Positions 24,325-32,965 of a stretch of 64,000 nt of DNA are shown here, piece by piece. Below the pieces are notes generated by a model, which saw only the letters and a list, made by a program, of their open reading frames with translations, was not told the DNA's origin and ran no database searches. Made by a program: the position numbers and the translations under genes. The DNA comes from Gimesia benthica. Lineage in GTDB: Bacteria > Planctomycetota > Planctomycetia > Planctomycetales > Planctomycetaceae. How positions within the stretch are numbered: position 1 is the first letter of the stretch; the number at the start of each line of letters is the position of its first letter. The DNA is taken from the NCBI RefSeq assembly GCF_009720525.1, contig NZ_CP043930.1, forward strand, positions 1,550,001 to 1,614,000, written 5' to 3'.

Positions 24325-25677
24325 GTGTATTCATTCGCTCGCTTACCGTCGATTGCCATCCTGCTGTTGATGCTGTCTGCCGGAAAGCTGACTGCTGCCG
24401 AATATTATGTCGCGCCAAATGGCATTGATCAGAACCCCGGCACGCTGAATCAGCCTTTTCGCAGTATCGCCCGTGGTCTGAACACTGCCCGCCAACCGGG
24501 GGACACTCTGATTCTCCGCGCAGGCAACTATCCGCAGTCCCGCCCTTTAAATCTGATTTCATCCGGGACTCAGAGGAACCCGATCACGGTGCGTGCGATG
24601 CAGGGTGAAACGGCAGTGATTGACGGTCGCGGTACTCCCGCTGACTCCAGTTTGATCAATGTCTTAGCGCATCATGTGCGGATTCAGGGACTGACAATCC
24701 GGAATGCACAGAAAATCGGTATCTCAATCTGGGGGCCAGGGAGCCGGATTCACCACGTCACAGTCTCGGGCAACCAGATTCAGAACTGTCAAAGCAGTGG
24801 GATCTACGCCGGTTATAACCGCCTGGATGATCCCGTTCATGATCTGCTGTTTGAAGACAACACCATCACCGATTGTGTGCTGTCGAATCAAAGAGAACCG
24901 CATCAGCGATGGAGTTTCGGCGTTGGTGCCGGGCTGTCGAAGAATGTGACGATCAGAAACAACACCGTTTCCCGCTGTTATGGAGAAGGCATCGGTCTTT
25001 ATCTATCAGATATAGGGACCATTGAGGGGAACACCGTCTCAGACAATTTTTCTGTTAACGTCTATCTGGATAACACAACGCATACGCTCGTCAGTCGCAA
25101 CCTGGTCTATTCTACCGGTAAGCGGGAATTTTATCGGTTCAATCAGCCTGCGTCTGGAATCCAGATCGCCAATGAAAATTATGGTGGTTATCAAAATCCC
25201 AGTGCTGATAATACCATCGTCGGCAATATCCTGGTGAATAATTACTATGCCATTTATTCCGGCAACTATCAGCGGGGAGGTGGACTGAAGCAGACCCTGA
25301 TTGCCCACAACACGGCCTGTGGTTCGACCGGTCCCCTGCTCCACATTGATGCCGACAGCGGACATCGGCAGTCTCGAATTGTCAATAACATCTTTCAGCA
25401 GACCGGACGTGCCTCACTGACAGACGTCGCAGGCCCGGTGGACCAGATCGAGTTCGATCACAATCTCTGGTACGGCGGCGTTCCTGAACCAGCGGTCCGG
25501 GGAACGGGGGATATTCGTGCGAACCCGCAGTTCAAGAATGCAGGCCGGTTGCAGAGACAGGACTATGATCTGCGTCCGCTTTCCCCCGCAAACAATACGG
25601 GCATCAGACTGAATGAGTTAACCTCGTTTTATTCTGACCGGTCTTCCTCTTCGCCGGTGAATCTGGGCGCCCGCTAA
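24325..25677 (+). CDS. secreted right-handed beta-helix protein (DUF1565-like)
   Basis: A 450-residue exported protein starting at a GTG, with signal peptide (MYSFARLPSIAILLLMLSAG, cleavage near LTAA). Directly after it comes the DUF1565-type opening 'YYVAPNGIDQNPGTLNQPFRSI', followed by many parallel-helix rungs rich in Asn and Thr ('NVTIRNNTVSRCYGEGIGLYLSDIGTIEGNTVSDN'-type repeats, ~150-380). Such folds occur in pectate lyases, polysaccharide epimerases and surface proteins. No lyase catalytic set can be picked out by eye, so polysaccharide binding or degradation is only a class-level inference. The gene is divergent from the creatininase-family gene. Confidence 0.87.
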   Translation: MYSFARLPSIAILLLMLSAGKLTAAEYYVAPNGIDQNPGTLNQPFRSIARGLNTARQPGDTLILRAGNYPQSRPLNLISSGTQRNPITVRAMQGETAVIDGRGTPADSSLINVLAHHVRIQGLTIRNAQKIGISIWGPGSRIHHVTVSGNQIQNCQSSGIYAGYNRLDDPVHDLLFEDNTITDCVLSNQREPHQRWSFGVGAGLSKNVTIRNNTVSRCYGEGIGLYLSDIGTIEGNTVSDNFSVNVYLDNTTHTLVSRNLVYSTGKREFYRFNQPASGIQIANENYGGYQNPSADNTIVGNILVNNYYAIYSGNYQRGGGLKQTLIAHNTACGSTGPLLHIDADSGHRQSRIVNNIFQQTGRASLTDVAGPVDQIEFDHNLWYGGVPEPAVRGTGDIRANPQFKNAGRLQRQDYDLRPLSPANNTGIRLNELTSFYSDRSSSSPVNLGAR

Positions 25678-25755
25678 CTGTGGGCGGGAACCTTCTGGCT
25701 CCATGCACTGTCCTGAAATAAAAATCTACTTACCACTCTCTTAAAAAAGCCAAGC

Positions 25756-26343
25756 ATGAATTCGAACCACTCGATGACACCGAATGAACTGAACGCGATC
25801 ATTTCCCGACTGGCCGAGCACCTGCTCACGCAGGGAATCGATGACCGGTTTCGCGAACTGGCCCGCGAGGAGTCACAACAAGTCTTTGTTGCTCAACTAG
25901 ATCAGCTCAGAACAATGTTTCATGATCCACCGCCACAGTCTGATGCCTACGACGTACAACAGCATGGCCTGGGTGGCTGGTTAAGTGCTTGTCAGTTCGC
26001 GATTTTCGAATTGATCTATAACCTGGGTGCAGACGCCCTTCCCTTCATTAGAGAAATCGCCTGGGGCGAATATGACTGGACGCAGGGAAATGCGATCGAA
26101 CTCCTGCTCCGCTTTGCCGCAGAGGGCATCCGGACCGAAGAAATTCTCGCAGAAATCAAAACCAACTTCCCTCAGATCCGCTACGAGGCACAACTGTATT
26201 GCATGCAGCCCCTGCTACCCGAACTGGAACAGAATGCACAGCTCAAATCTATTTTTGACCAGTTGCGGAATAAGATCGAAGAGTTCCAGGAAGCGTATGC
26301 GGAGCTCACGGAGGAAGCGGAAGACGGCGATTCTCTCAATTGA
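25756..26343 (+). CDS. hypothetical helical protein, 195 residues
   Basis: Not recognised. The protein is cytoplasmic (no signal or membrane segment), acidic and mostly helical, with a central 'GDALPFIREIAWGEYDWTQGNAIELLLRFAAEGI'-like region (in parts) that reads like one or two HEAT-type helical repeats. The C-terminus ends in an acidic coiled-coil stretch (KIEEFQEAYAELTEEAED). Proteins with such repeats sometimes act as immunity or adaptor proteins, but nothing here proves it. It precedes another unknown gene by 22 bp, so the two may be co-transcribed. Confidence 0.75.
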   Translation: MNSNHSMTPNELNAIISRLAEHLLTQGIDDRFRELAREESQQVFVAQLDQLRTMFHDPPPQSDAYDVQQHGLGGWLSACQFAIFELIYNLGADALPFIREIAWGEYDWTQGNAIELLLRFAAEGIRTEEILAEIKTNFPQIRYEAQLYCMQPLLPELEQNAQLKSIFDQLRNKIEEFQEAYAELTEEAEDGDSLN

Positions 26344-26365
26344 TTTTTTCCCAGCCTGACTGACC

Positions 26366-26863
26366 ATGATCATCATCCAACACATCACGACTCTCTGGAC
26401 GAAAAAATCGCGAGGGATGCCTGCCGCGGCGAAAAGGAACGCCGTTCCGCACAGGCTGCTCTTACCTGCTGAGCCGCGTCCCCTGCCCTCGATATTCGTG
26501 CATCAAGTCAGCGCTGAAGAACAAACTGACTTTCAATTGCAACAGACAACGCTGATCCCCACCTCAGAGGCCCAGTACTGGTCATTCCAGTTTCAACAGC
26601 AGGCGGATCAGCTGGAGGTCTGGTTTACTTTCAGCTGGACCGAGCATGGTGCGCCTGACCGGGGATCCTACACACGCCCGTTGTTTAATCTGAAGCAGAA
26701 CCAGACCGGAGCGTTCTCAATCAATGGCCGCTTTTCTTCAGATCAGGGCCAGCATTATGCATCCCATTCTGTCAATCTGGGATTCGTCGATCGCTTTCAC
26801 GATAACCTGTTTCTGACCCAGGCTCCGGAGCACAGCGTCAATCTGGGTGCCCATCTCTTTTAA
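26366..26863 (+). CDS. hypothetical protein, 165 residues
   Basis: Not recognised. About the first 40 residues are basic and rich in Pro and Ala; the rest is aromatic and beta-rich ('YWSFQFQQQADQLEVWFTFSW'). The motif HSVNLG occurs twice near the C-terminus ('SHSVNLGFVDRF' and 'EHSVNLGAHLF'). There is no signal peptide or membrane helix. Ribosome-binding sequence at the ATG is poor and an internal start at 26417 is possible. It lies 22 bp after the 195-residue unknown gene and converges on the prenyltransferase-repeat gene. Confidence 0.6.
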   Translation: MIIIQHITTLWTKKSRGMPAAAKRNAVPHRLLLPAEPRPLPSIFVHQVSAEEQTDFQLQQTTLIPTSEAQYWSFQFQQQADQLEVWFTFSWTEHGAPDRGSYTRPLFNLKQNQTGAFSINGRFSSDQGQHYASHSVNLGFVDRFHDNLFLTQAPEHSVNLGAHLF

Positions 26864-26904
26864 AGATGGTTTCCTTTCGCACTGTGATCTCGAAATATTG
26901 TCAT

Positions 26905-27996
26905 TCAGCGCATCGCCAGTAATGGAACATTACCAAAGGGGAACTGCAGTACGATCAGCGCCATCGCGGTCGCGTATTCATCGCCGATGTTGGCGTCGTG
27001 CCAGGCGCCGCTCGTTGACTGCTGCATGAGCAGCTCGTCGCGGACTGTGGGGTACCAGCGATCCCATTCCTTTTGTCCTACCTGCCAGGCGGCGTGCGTC
27101 GCGTAGAAACGTCCATAGAAATGGTATTCTGCCAGTTTCCCCGGGGAGAGTTCCAGCGGCGGATGCGGATGCTGTAAGTATTCCCGTCCGCGCTGCACCA
27201 GGGGATCCTGTCCCAGGCCGGCACAGGTGAGTGCCACCACCGCGGCCGCCGAGCGGGGGAACAGTGATTCCGGAGGATCGTCCAGGCGATATCGGAAACC
27301 GCCGTCCTCGTTCTGGGCCCGCCTGAGAAAATCGACGCTCCGCTCAATCGCTTCCCGAGGCACGCCGATACCCGCCTGTCGGGCCGAGAACAAAGCCAGC
27401 AACTGGCAGGTCGAGATCGAAACATCCGCGTCTTTGGGGTCGGACGTATAACACCAGCCCCCCTGCTCATTCTGTAGATTCAGAATCAGCTCTGTCGCCG
27501 CTTTCAACGTTTCGCGGACTCGTGGATCATATGATTCGCCGAAGACCTGTCCCAGGAACATGGTTGCGAATCCGTGACCATACAGCGTCGCATGCGTGCG
27601 GATCTCCGCTTCGACGATGAATCCATTCTCCTGTGCCCTTGCGAGCAGATAACGGATGCACTCCTGAATCGCGCGACGATACGGGCCGGTCATGCCGCGA
27701 TGTGCCAGAAATGCGGTCCCCGCCAGTGCGCAGACTCCCACGTTCCGCGCATAGGAACCCCGGCTGCCAAATCCACCATCTGCCACCTGCCGGGAAGCGA
27801 GCCATTTCAAGCCGCCTTCAATGGCTACCTGTGTCTGCGGGGTGACATGCTCCGGGGCGGCAGGCAGCCCCGCGTGTAGCGGAGTTCCATGCCACCAGTG
27901 GCGCAACACCGCCATGGCGCTGCCCAGTGCTGCCCCCAGCACTCCGCGACGGGACCATTCGGATTCGGACGGTGATTCAGGTTCGCGCGTTGCCAT
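26905..27996 (-). CDS. prenyltransferase/squalene-oxidase repeat protein, Tat-type N-terminus
   Basis: A 363-residue alpha/alpha-toroid protein. A twin-arginine signal is plausible (SRRGVLGAALGSAMAVL, residues ~15-31). The body contains QW-like repeats: 'GLKWLASRQVADGGFGS', 'ILNLQNEQGGWCYTSD', 'FLRRAQNEDGGFRYR' and 'MQQSTSGAWHD', the signature of terpene cyclase and prenyltransferase beta-subunit folds. It is too short for a squalene-hopene cyclase and lacks a visible DXDD motif, so it is probably not a cyclase; secreted planctomycete relatives have no assigned function. It is divergent from the NHL gene at 28187. Confidence 0.88.
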   Translation of the reverse strand: MATREPESPSESEWSRRGVLGAALGSAMAVLRHWWHGTPLHAGLPAAPEHVTPQTQVAIEGGLKWLASRQVADGGFGSRGSYARNVGVCALAGTAFLAHRGMTGPYRRAIQECIRYLLARAQENGFIVEAEIRTHATLYGHGFATMFLGQVFGESYDPRVRETLKAATELILNLQNEQGGWCYTSDPKDADVSISTCQLLALFSARQAGIGVPREAIERSVDFLRRAQNEDGGFRYRLDDPPESLFPRSAAAVVALTCAGLGQDPLVQRGREYLQHPHPPLELSPGKLAEYHFYGRFYATHAAWQVGQKEWDRWYPTVRDELLMQQSTSGAWHDANIGDEYATAMALIVLQFPFGNVPLLAMR

Positions 27997-28186
27997 TCGT
28001 GATGCTTACTTTCATGGAAATTCAGGTCTGTCTCTATTCTATACCAGCAGGCCACCTCGCTGCACAATTATTTGCAGGATATTCAGCAGTCCCCGAATCT
28101 CTTTGCCTGAGATCAGCAAGTCGGCTATGATCGAGTCCTGCCCCATCCCTTTCCTGATCTAAAAGGAATGTGAATTACCTGATTCA

Positions 28187-29224
28187 ATGAAAAATCATGT
28201 TTTGAGAAACGGCCTGCTCTGTTGCCTGTGTCTTCTGGCAGCGCACGCTCTGATACATCCACCGATTATCAACGCCGCAGAACCCACTCCCATTCAGTTT
28301 CTGAAAACCTGGGGGCAGCAGGGAGACCAGCCGGGCGAGTTCCATTTTCCGATCGATATTGCGATCAATGCCAGCGATGAAATTTATGTGACCGATCACC
28401 TGAATGACCGCGTGCAGAAATTCGATCGCGCAGGCAAGCTGCTGGGGCAGTTTTCTGTACTTCCCAATCCGGGTGGGCTCGCGTTCGACAAGCAGGGGAA
28501 TCTGGTGATCTCGCACATCGTAGCTTCGGGATCGAGCAAGCATAAAATCGGCGATCGGATTTCGATCTATTCTCCCCAGAGGAAGCTCATTCGCCAATGG
28601 GGGAAGCAGGGGAAAGGACCGGGAGAATTCAACTGCCCGGGAGGCATCGCGGTGGCGGACAACGGCCGCATCTATGTCGCCGACCAGACCAACCACCGGG
28701 TGCAGGTCTTTGATCCGACGGGCCAGTTCCTGTTTGAGTGGGGCAAGCACGGCAGTCAGCCGGGCGAATTCGGAGGCAAAGCGAATCCCAACTCACGGGT
28801 CGGCGGTCCGCAGTTCCTGGCCTTCGATTCTGAGGGGAACCTCTGGACGACCGAAGGCGCCAACTGCCGCGTCCAGCAGTTTACAGCGGAAGGAAAGCTG
28901 CTCCAGCACTGGGCGACCGACGCCGACACCCCGGGTGGACTGGGCGGTTATTTCAGCGGCTTTGGAGGTCAGCCGGTAAAAAGTCTCACCGGACCGATTG
29001 CGGTCTGTATTGATCAGAAAGATCGTCTTTGGATCTCCGCCGTCAGCGGCCGCGTGCAACAGTTTTCGTCAGCAGGAAAGTATCTCCGCGGCTGCGGCGA
29101 AAAACAGGGAACGGCTGCAGGCGAATTCTACGCCCCCCACGGGATGGCGTTTGACAGTCAGGGCAACCTGTATGTGGTCGATGCTTATAACCACCGCATT
29201 CAGAAGTTTGCCGTCGCACCGTGA
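28187..29224 (+). CDS. secreted NHL-repeat six-bladed beta-propeller protein
   Basis: A 345-residue exported propeller. The signal peptide (MKNHVLRNGLLCCLCLLAAH, cleavage near INAAE) contains a Cys pair but no proper lipobox. Six NHL blades can be read, each with the pattern G-x-x-F-x-x-P...G-x-[IL]-[YW]-V-x-D: for example 'GEFHFPIDIAINASDEIYVTD', 'GEFNCPGGIAVADNGRIYVAD' and 'GEFYAPHGMAFDSQGNLYVVD'. It is likely a protein- or ligand-binding scaffold at the cell surface. It shares the fold with the NHL gene at 18094 but the two differ in blade number and context, so they are not a tandem duplicate. Confidence 0.9.
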   Translation: MKNHVLRNGLLCCLCLLAAHALIHPPIINAAEPTPIQFLKTWGQQGDQPGEFHFPIDIAINASDEIYVTDHLNDRVQKFDRAGKLLGQFSVLPNPGGLAFDKQGNLVISHIVASGSSKHKIGDRISIYSPQRKLIRQWGKQGKGPGEFNCPGGIAVADNGRIYVADQTNHRVQVFDPTGQFLFEWGKHGSQPGEFGGKANPNSRVGGPQFLAFDSEGNLWTTEGANCRVQQFTAEGKLLQHWATDADTPGGLGGYFSGFGGQPVKSLTGPIAVCIDQKDRLWISAVSGRVQQFSSAGKYLRGCGEKQGTAAGEFYAPHGMAFDSQGNLYVVDAYNHRIQKFAVAP

Positions 29225-29326
29225 AATGAGCCCGTAATTGCGTTGGTGGTATCAATTTGAATCATAAGCTGTATAATCAAAAACGTGCAGGCACATCGCA
29301 CTCCTCTTTATAACAGGTTTAGTCCC

Positions 29327-30106
29327 ATGAAACTGATGCTTTTCGTATTTATGTGCCTGATTCCCGTAACGGTCCCTGCAGCGGACTGGCAGCCCCCGCA
29401 GAATCCCAATCCGCAGGAGATTCTGCAAAGCATCCGCAGCGATGTGCGGGCGAAAGACTACCAGACCGCTCTCGCCAAACACGTCTGGTTCCATGAGAAC
29501 GCTCTCAAATATAATTCCGCGCTCACAGGGGTTCGGCTCTCTTTTGCTCTGGCCTACTGGGATCAATTGGCTCAGATCTATCCCCCCGCACTGGAAAAAC
29601 TGAAAGAGATACGTGACCAGACCACAAAACAGGTGCTGGATGGAAAGGATGTTGCGACTTCATTCCAGGAACTGGAAGCTCTGAACCGCACGCTCGACCA
29701 AAACAACATGACGGTCGATACGTTTTTACTGCTCCACAAAGAGCATCCCGAAAAGGCAAAACTTGCATACAGGCTGGCTCAGCCGGCGCTGCTCAAAGCG
29801 AAAGAATACAAAATCTGTGGCGAGTATCTGGAACCGGAAAAATCTTACCAGCTACTGGTTCGCACAAGAGAAGCCAATCAGCAGTTAGCTAAAAACCCAC
29901 AGATCGGCCCTGGCATTCTGGAGTTCTCCGATAAGCATTTCTCGAACCAGACCGCCATCCTGATCGCCCTGCTGGTTGTCAATGACCGTCAGGAAGAAGC
30001 GCGGAGCATCGCAGACAAGGCCCGCAAAGAGTGGGATAATGCAGACTTCCATAAAGCCCTTGATTCCGCCCTGGCCGGAACAGTGCCACCTTCCTGGCCG
30101 TATTAA
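29327..30106 (+). CDS. exported hypothetical protein, paralogue of the one at 30474
   Basis: A 259-residue protein with a signal peptide (MKLMLFVFMCLIPVTVPAA); 14 in-frame codons upstream are excluded because the signal starts here. Family not recognised. It is mostly helical and shares a clear scheme with the protein at 30474-31229: 'ALAKHVWFHENAL', 'YPPALEKLKEIRD', 'TFLLLHKEHPEKAKLAYRLAQPALLKAKEYKICGEYLEPE' (in parts) and a C-terminal 'AILIALLVVNDRQEEARSIA'. The pair therefore arose by duplication; one copy is exported and the other is not. TPR-like helical pairing is plausible. A small S24-like gene lies between the two copies. Confidence 0.82.
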   Translation: MKLMLFVFMCLIPVTVPAADWQPPQNPNPQEILQSIRSDVRAKDYQTALAKHVWFHENALKYNSALTGVRLSFALAYWDQLAQIYPPALEKLKEIRDQTTKQVLDGKDVATSFQELEALNRTLDQNNMTVDTFLLLHKEHPEKAKLAYRLAQPALLKAKEYKICGEYLEPEKSYQLLVRTREANQQLAKNPQIGPGILEFSDKHFSNQTAILIALLVVNDRQEEARSIADKARKEWDNADFHKALDSALAGTVPPSWPY

Positions 30107-30135
30107 TTTCCTTATTGCCAATCAATGCTGTATAG

Positions 30136-30450
30136 AACGAATCTCCCATCGGCTGGGCCACACACTACATTGAACAACTGCAGGCAGGTGAGACCGTCTC
30201 TTTCCGTCCACGGGGTAATTCCATGAAAGGGAAAATCGAATCCGGGCAGCTCTGCACGGTCGCCCCCGTTGAGGAAGATGAACTCCAGAAGGGAGACATT
30301 GTGCTCTGTAAAGTGAATGGCAGTCAGTACCTGCATCTGATCAAAGCCATCCAGGGCAAACGCTTTCAGATCGGCAATAACATCGGCCGGATCAACGGCT
30401 GGATTACGTTTCAGTCCATTTATGGTAAACTGATTCAGGTAGAACCCTGA
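30136..30450 (+). CDS. S24/S26 (LexA/signal-peptidase fold) mini-protein, start uncertain
   Basis: About 100 residues of a compact S24/S26-type peptidase fold. The Ser/Met motif 'RPRGNSMKGKIESGQ' matches the consensus G-x-S-M-x-x-x-I-x-x-G around the nucleophilic Ser, 'GDIVLCKV' matches the next strand, and the Lys in 'LIKAI' could be the general base. The first ATG in frame (30223) lies at the Met right after the Ser and would remove the nucleophile. Coding similarity clearly continues upstream ('GWATHYIEQLQAGETVSF') to a stop at 30133-30135 without ATG, GTG or TTG. Either a one-base loss near 30145-30147 separates it from the ATG at 30125, or a rare start codon is used. Confidence 0.7.
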   Translation, partial: NESPIGWATHYIEQLQAGETVSFRPRGNSMKGKIESGQLCTVAPVEEDELQKGDIVLCKVNGSQYLHLIKAIQGKRFQIGNNIGRINGWITFQSIYGKLIQVEP

Positions 30451-30473
30451 CCTGTATTGCGAGGAACTTGCTC

Positions 30474-31229
30474 ATGTCTGATGCTTCCGCAGATGATTTC
30501 GAGAACTGGCAGCCTCCCGACGATTGGTCGTCGCGGGATGTTCTCAGGGAAGCCCAGGCAGACCGGCGTGCGGGTCGCTATGCGGCAGCACTGGCCAAGC
30601 ATGTCTGGTATCATCAGAATGAATCGTTACCTGAGATTCGTCGATCATCCGTATTGAGAAAATGGATGGAACTCGGAGCCGAATATCCCCCTGCTCTGCA
30701 GAAGCTCAAGGATTTCCGTGATCTGGCAAAAGCAAAACTGCTGAACGGAGAGGGTGACGTTCACGAGTTTGCTGAGTTTAGCAATATCAATCAAAAGCTG
30801 GAGGAGGAGCAACAAACGGCCTCCCTGTTTCTCACGCTGGATGAGCAAGACCCGGATCTGGCTTTCAAATGTTATCCGGATGCCGAATCGTCTTTGATTC
30901 GTGCAGGTGAGTATCAGGTATGCGGGAAATATATTGATCCTGAACATACTCTGGAAATCCATTTATCAGCTCTGAATTTCCTGCACCAGCGGCCCTCTCA
31001 TACGAATCTGCCTCAGCATCTTCGTCAACACTCCCGCTTCTGGTATAACAGCGACTTCAATCAATCCTTCTATCAGCACGCCGCTGTCCTGATCGCCCTG
31101 TTAATTCACAACGATCGCAGTCCCGAAGCGCGGGCGTTTGCAGGTCGTGTGCGCTACGAGTTTAACGATCAGGTGCTGAATGAACTGGTAGCGGAAGCCC
31201 TGGAGGGACAGTTCCCTCCGGGATATTGA
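30474..31229 (+). CDS. cytoplasmic hypothetical protein, paralogue of the one at 29327
   Basis: A 251-residue helical protein; GAGG 9 nt before the ATG supports this start. It shares with the exported copy the motifs 'ALAKHVWYHQNE', 'YPPALQKLKDFRDLAKAKLLNG', 'YPDAESSLIRAGEYQVCGKYIDPE' and 'AVLIALLIHNDRSPEARAFAGR'. It lacks a signal peptide. Function is unknown; the repeated helical hairpins resemble TPR-type or contact-dependent immunity-type scaffolds, without a stronger link. The gene is 23 bp after the S24-like mini-gene, so the three may be one transcriptional unit. It converges on the aspartate kinase gene. Confidence 0.82.
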   Translation: MSDASADDFENWQPPDDWSSRDVLREAQADRRAGRYAAALAKHVWYHQNESLPEIRRSSVLRKWMELGAEYPPALQKLKDFRDLAKAKLLNGEGDVHEFAEFSNINQKLEEEQQTASLFLTLDEQDPDLAFKCYPDAESSLIRAGEYQVCGKYIDPEHTLEIHLSALNFLHQRPSHTNLPQHLRQHSRFWYNSDFNQSFYQHAAVLIALLIHNDRSPEARAFAGRVRYEFNDQVLNELVAEALEGQFPPGY

Positions 31230-31251
31230 AGCAGGCAGACCGCCCTCAGCC

Positions 31252-32628
31252 TCAGGCGCGGGTGTCGTTAATCAGGACCCGATACAGAATGTTTAAGGCA
31301 TCGTCGGCGACGGCCTGACTGACGCCGATATGGAAACAGATCTGTGAGGGACTCTGATCGATCATTTCGATCGGAATATGGTGCTCACCCAGCGCGTTGA
31401 TCGCATCGACCAGCGGATAGGAGTTGCGTTTGAGTCCCAGGCCGACCGGTGTGATGACTGACAGATTGTAGACCACGTCCATAAAATCGGGCTTGAGCTG
31501 TTTTTCAATGGCCCGCCGCAGGTCGTTGATGCTCCCTTTGAGGTCATCCTGCTTGACCAGAACGGCGATGTCGTCTTTATCGGTTGGATAATGGTAGGTG
31601 TTGATCCCGTAGCTCTGGAAGATCTTTAACAATGTCGCGGTGAAGCCAACCTCTTCGCAGAGCATGTCCTTTTCCAGGTAGATATAAGCCATGTTGTCCA
31701 GCCGGGCGATGCCGACCACGCCCTCTTCCGGTACGCGCTCGTTGAGAATCTGCGTACCGGCGGCTTCGGGGTGATTTGTATTGCGGACATGAATCGGAAT
31801 TTTGCGTTTCCGGCAGTTGAGCATCGCGTCGAGGTGAAAGACATTCACTCCTTTGGAGGAGAGCAGACGGATCTCTTTGAACGTCAGCCGGGGAATCGCC
31901 CGGGCGGCAGAGATGATGCGGGGGTCGGATTCGAGCACACCGCTCACGTCGGTCCAGTTCTCGTACTTGTCGCCGTCGATCGCATAGGCAATCTCGCCTC
32001 CGGTCAGATCGGAACCGCCACGGGAAAAGACGGCGATCTCTCCCTGTGCGGTCACGCCGTAGAAACCGGGAATGACGGTGACCATGTCGGTCTCTTCCTC
32101 GTCCAGGACCGCAATGTTATCGTAGGCGGGCTCTTCGACTTTGGCATCGAGGTAACTGTCAGTGACCAGGAAGCCGAATTCTTCCGGCAGACACGCGCGG
32201 GCTTCCATGCCTTTTCTCTGAAAATACCGCGCGATGATCCGGGCATTGTAGTGCTCGCCCCGCGAAGCAAGGAATGCGATCCGTTTATCGCCATCCAGGT
32301 TGGGCTCCAGATCGGTTTTCAGCGACTCGATCAGGTCGTTGCCTTCGATCTCCAGGTCGGAGATGATGCCGCTGAAGCGATTGATGACCGCCTGTTTGCT
32401 CTCGGTTGCGGAGATCGACTTGCGGGAGTCGCGAAAGTGCTGCCCCCGGGTCGCAATGTTGAGCAGATGATCGGTGATCTTTTCTTCGTTTTTCTGGACT
32501 CGCCCCGGAGCCGAGACCACCACAAACCGTCGTTGGGGATTGTCGGCGACAATGCGACGGACTTTTTCGATTTGAGTAGCGTTCGCTACGGAACTTCCAC
32601 CAAATTTACAGACTACACTGTTTGTCAT
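31252..32628 (-). CDS. lysC: aspartate kinase
   Basis: A 458-residue aspartokinase, first enzyme of the aspartate pathway (lysine, threonine, methionine, diaminopimelate). The amino-acid kinase domain fills ~1-300 with 'CKFGGSSVANATQIEKVRRIV' (in part), 'SRGGSDLTGGEIAYAID' (substrate and phosphate binding) and 'WTDVSGVLESDPRI'. Two ACT domains follow (~310-455), so allosteric inhibition by lysine or threonine is expected. It resembles the long monofunctional (LysC/AK3-like) forms. No lysine riboswitch was recognised in the 337-bp leader. It is not next to asd or hom; the threonine synthase gene at 57.9 kb serves a later step of the same pathway. Confidence 0.95.
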   Translation of the reverse strand: MTNSVVCKFGGSSVANATQIEKVRRIVADNPQRRFVVVSAPGRVQKNEEKITDHLLNIATRGQHFRDSRKSISATESKQAVINRFSGIISDLEIEGNDLIESLKTDLEPNLDGDKRIAFLASRGEHYNARIIARYFQRKGMEARACLPEEFGFLVTDSYLDAKVEEPAYDNIAVLDEEETDMVTVIPGFYGVTAQGEIAVFSRGGSDLTGGEIAYAIDGDKYENWTDVSGVLESDPRIISAARAIPRLTFKEIRLLSSKGVNVFHLDAMLNCRKRKIPIHVRNTNHPEAAGTQILNERVPEEGVVGIARLDNMAYIYLEKDMLCEEVGFTATLLKIFQSYGINTYHYPTDKDDIAVLVKQDDLKGSINDLRRAIEKQLKPDFMDVVYNLSVITPVGLGLKRNSYPLVDAINALGEHHIPIEMIDQSPSQICFHIGVSQAVADDALNILYRVLINDTRA

Positions 32629-32965
32629 ATTGTATATTCCCCCCTGTTTTATGAGTTCTCACCCGGCGGGCTTCAATGCAGCCTGCACGCGGTTAACAAA
32701 CTCGGGGGGCTTCCTCGTGGCTTCCTCTTCGTTTTTCAATCAGATTGAATAAATATTTCTTAAGTAACTGTGATCTTTATGCTTAGTTCGCATTATCAGT
32801 TACATTCCTCACTGCCTGATTCCTGTGAAATCGCTTTTGATTTCTCAAAAAACAAGCTGATGCTTAGCAACCCTAATAGAATAGCCGATAGATAACAACT
32901 GTATAAATGCTGAGACGATGTAAACTAATGTGATTATCACAACTTTCTCCAACAGAGAGTGACCT
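32629..32965. other. divergent promoter region of lysC and DUF6790 gene
   Basis: 337 bp without a convincing gene. The part nearest lysC is GC-rich and the right half is AT-rich. On the minus strand a 26-codon frame (32659-32739, TTG start) precedes lysC but has no ribosome-binding site and no run of aspartate-family codons, so it is not a clear attenuator peptide. No riboswitch core was recognised. Confidence 0.4.

Noticed and set aside
32659..32739. 26-codon leader frame ahead of lysC and possible lysine riboswitch or attenuator
   Set aside because: No ribosome-binding site, no enrichment of Lys/Thr/Met codons and no recognisable riboswitch core.
31771..32748. 325-codon plus-strand frame antisense to aspartate kinase
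   Set aside because: Runs opposite an unmistakable lysC; the product shows no domain and starts inside the gene.
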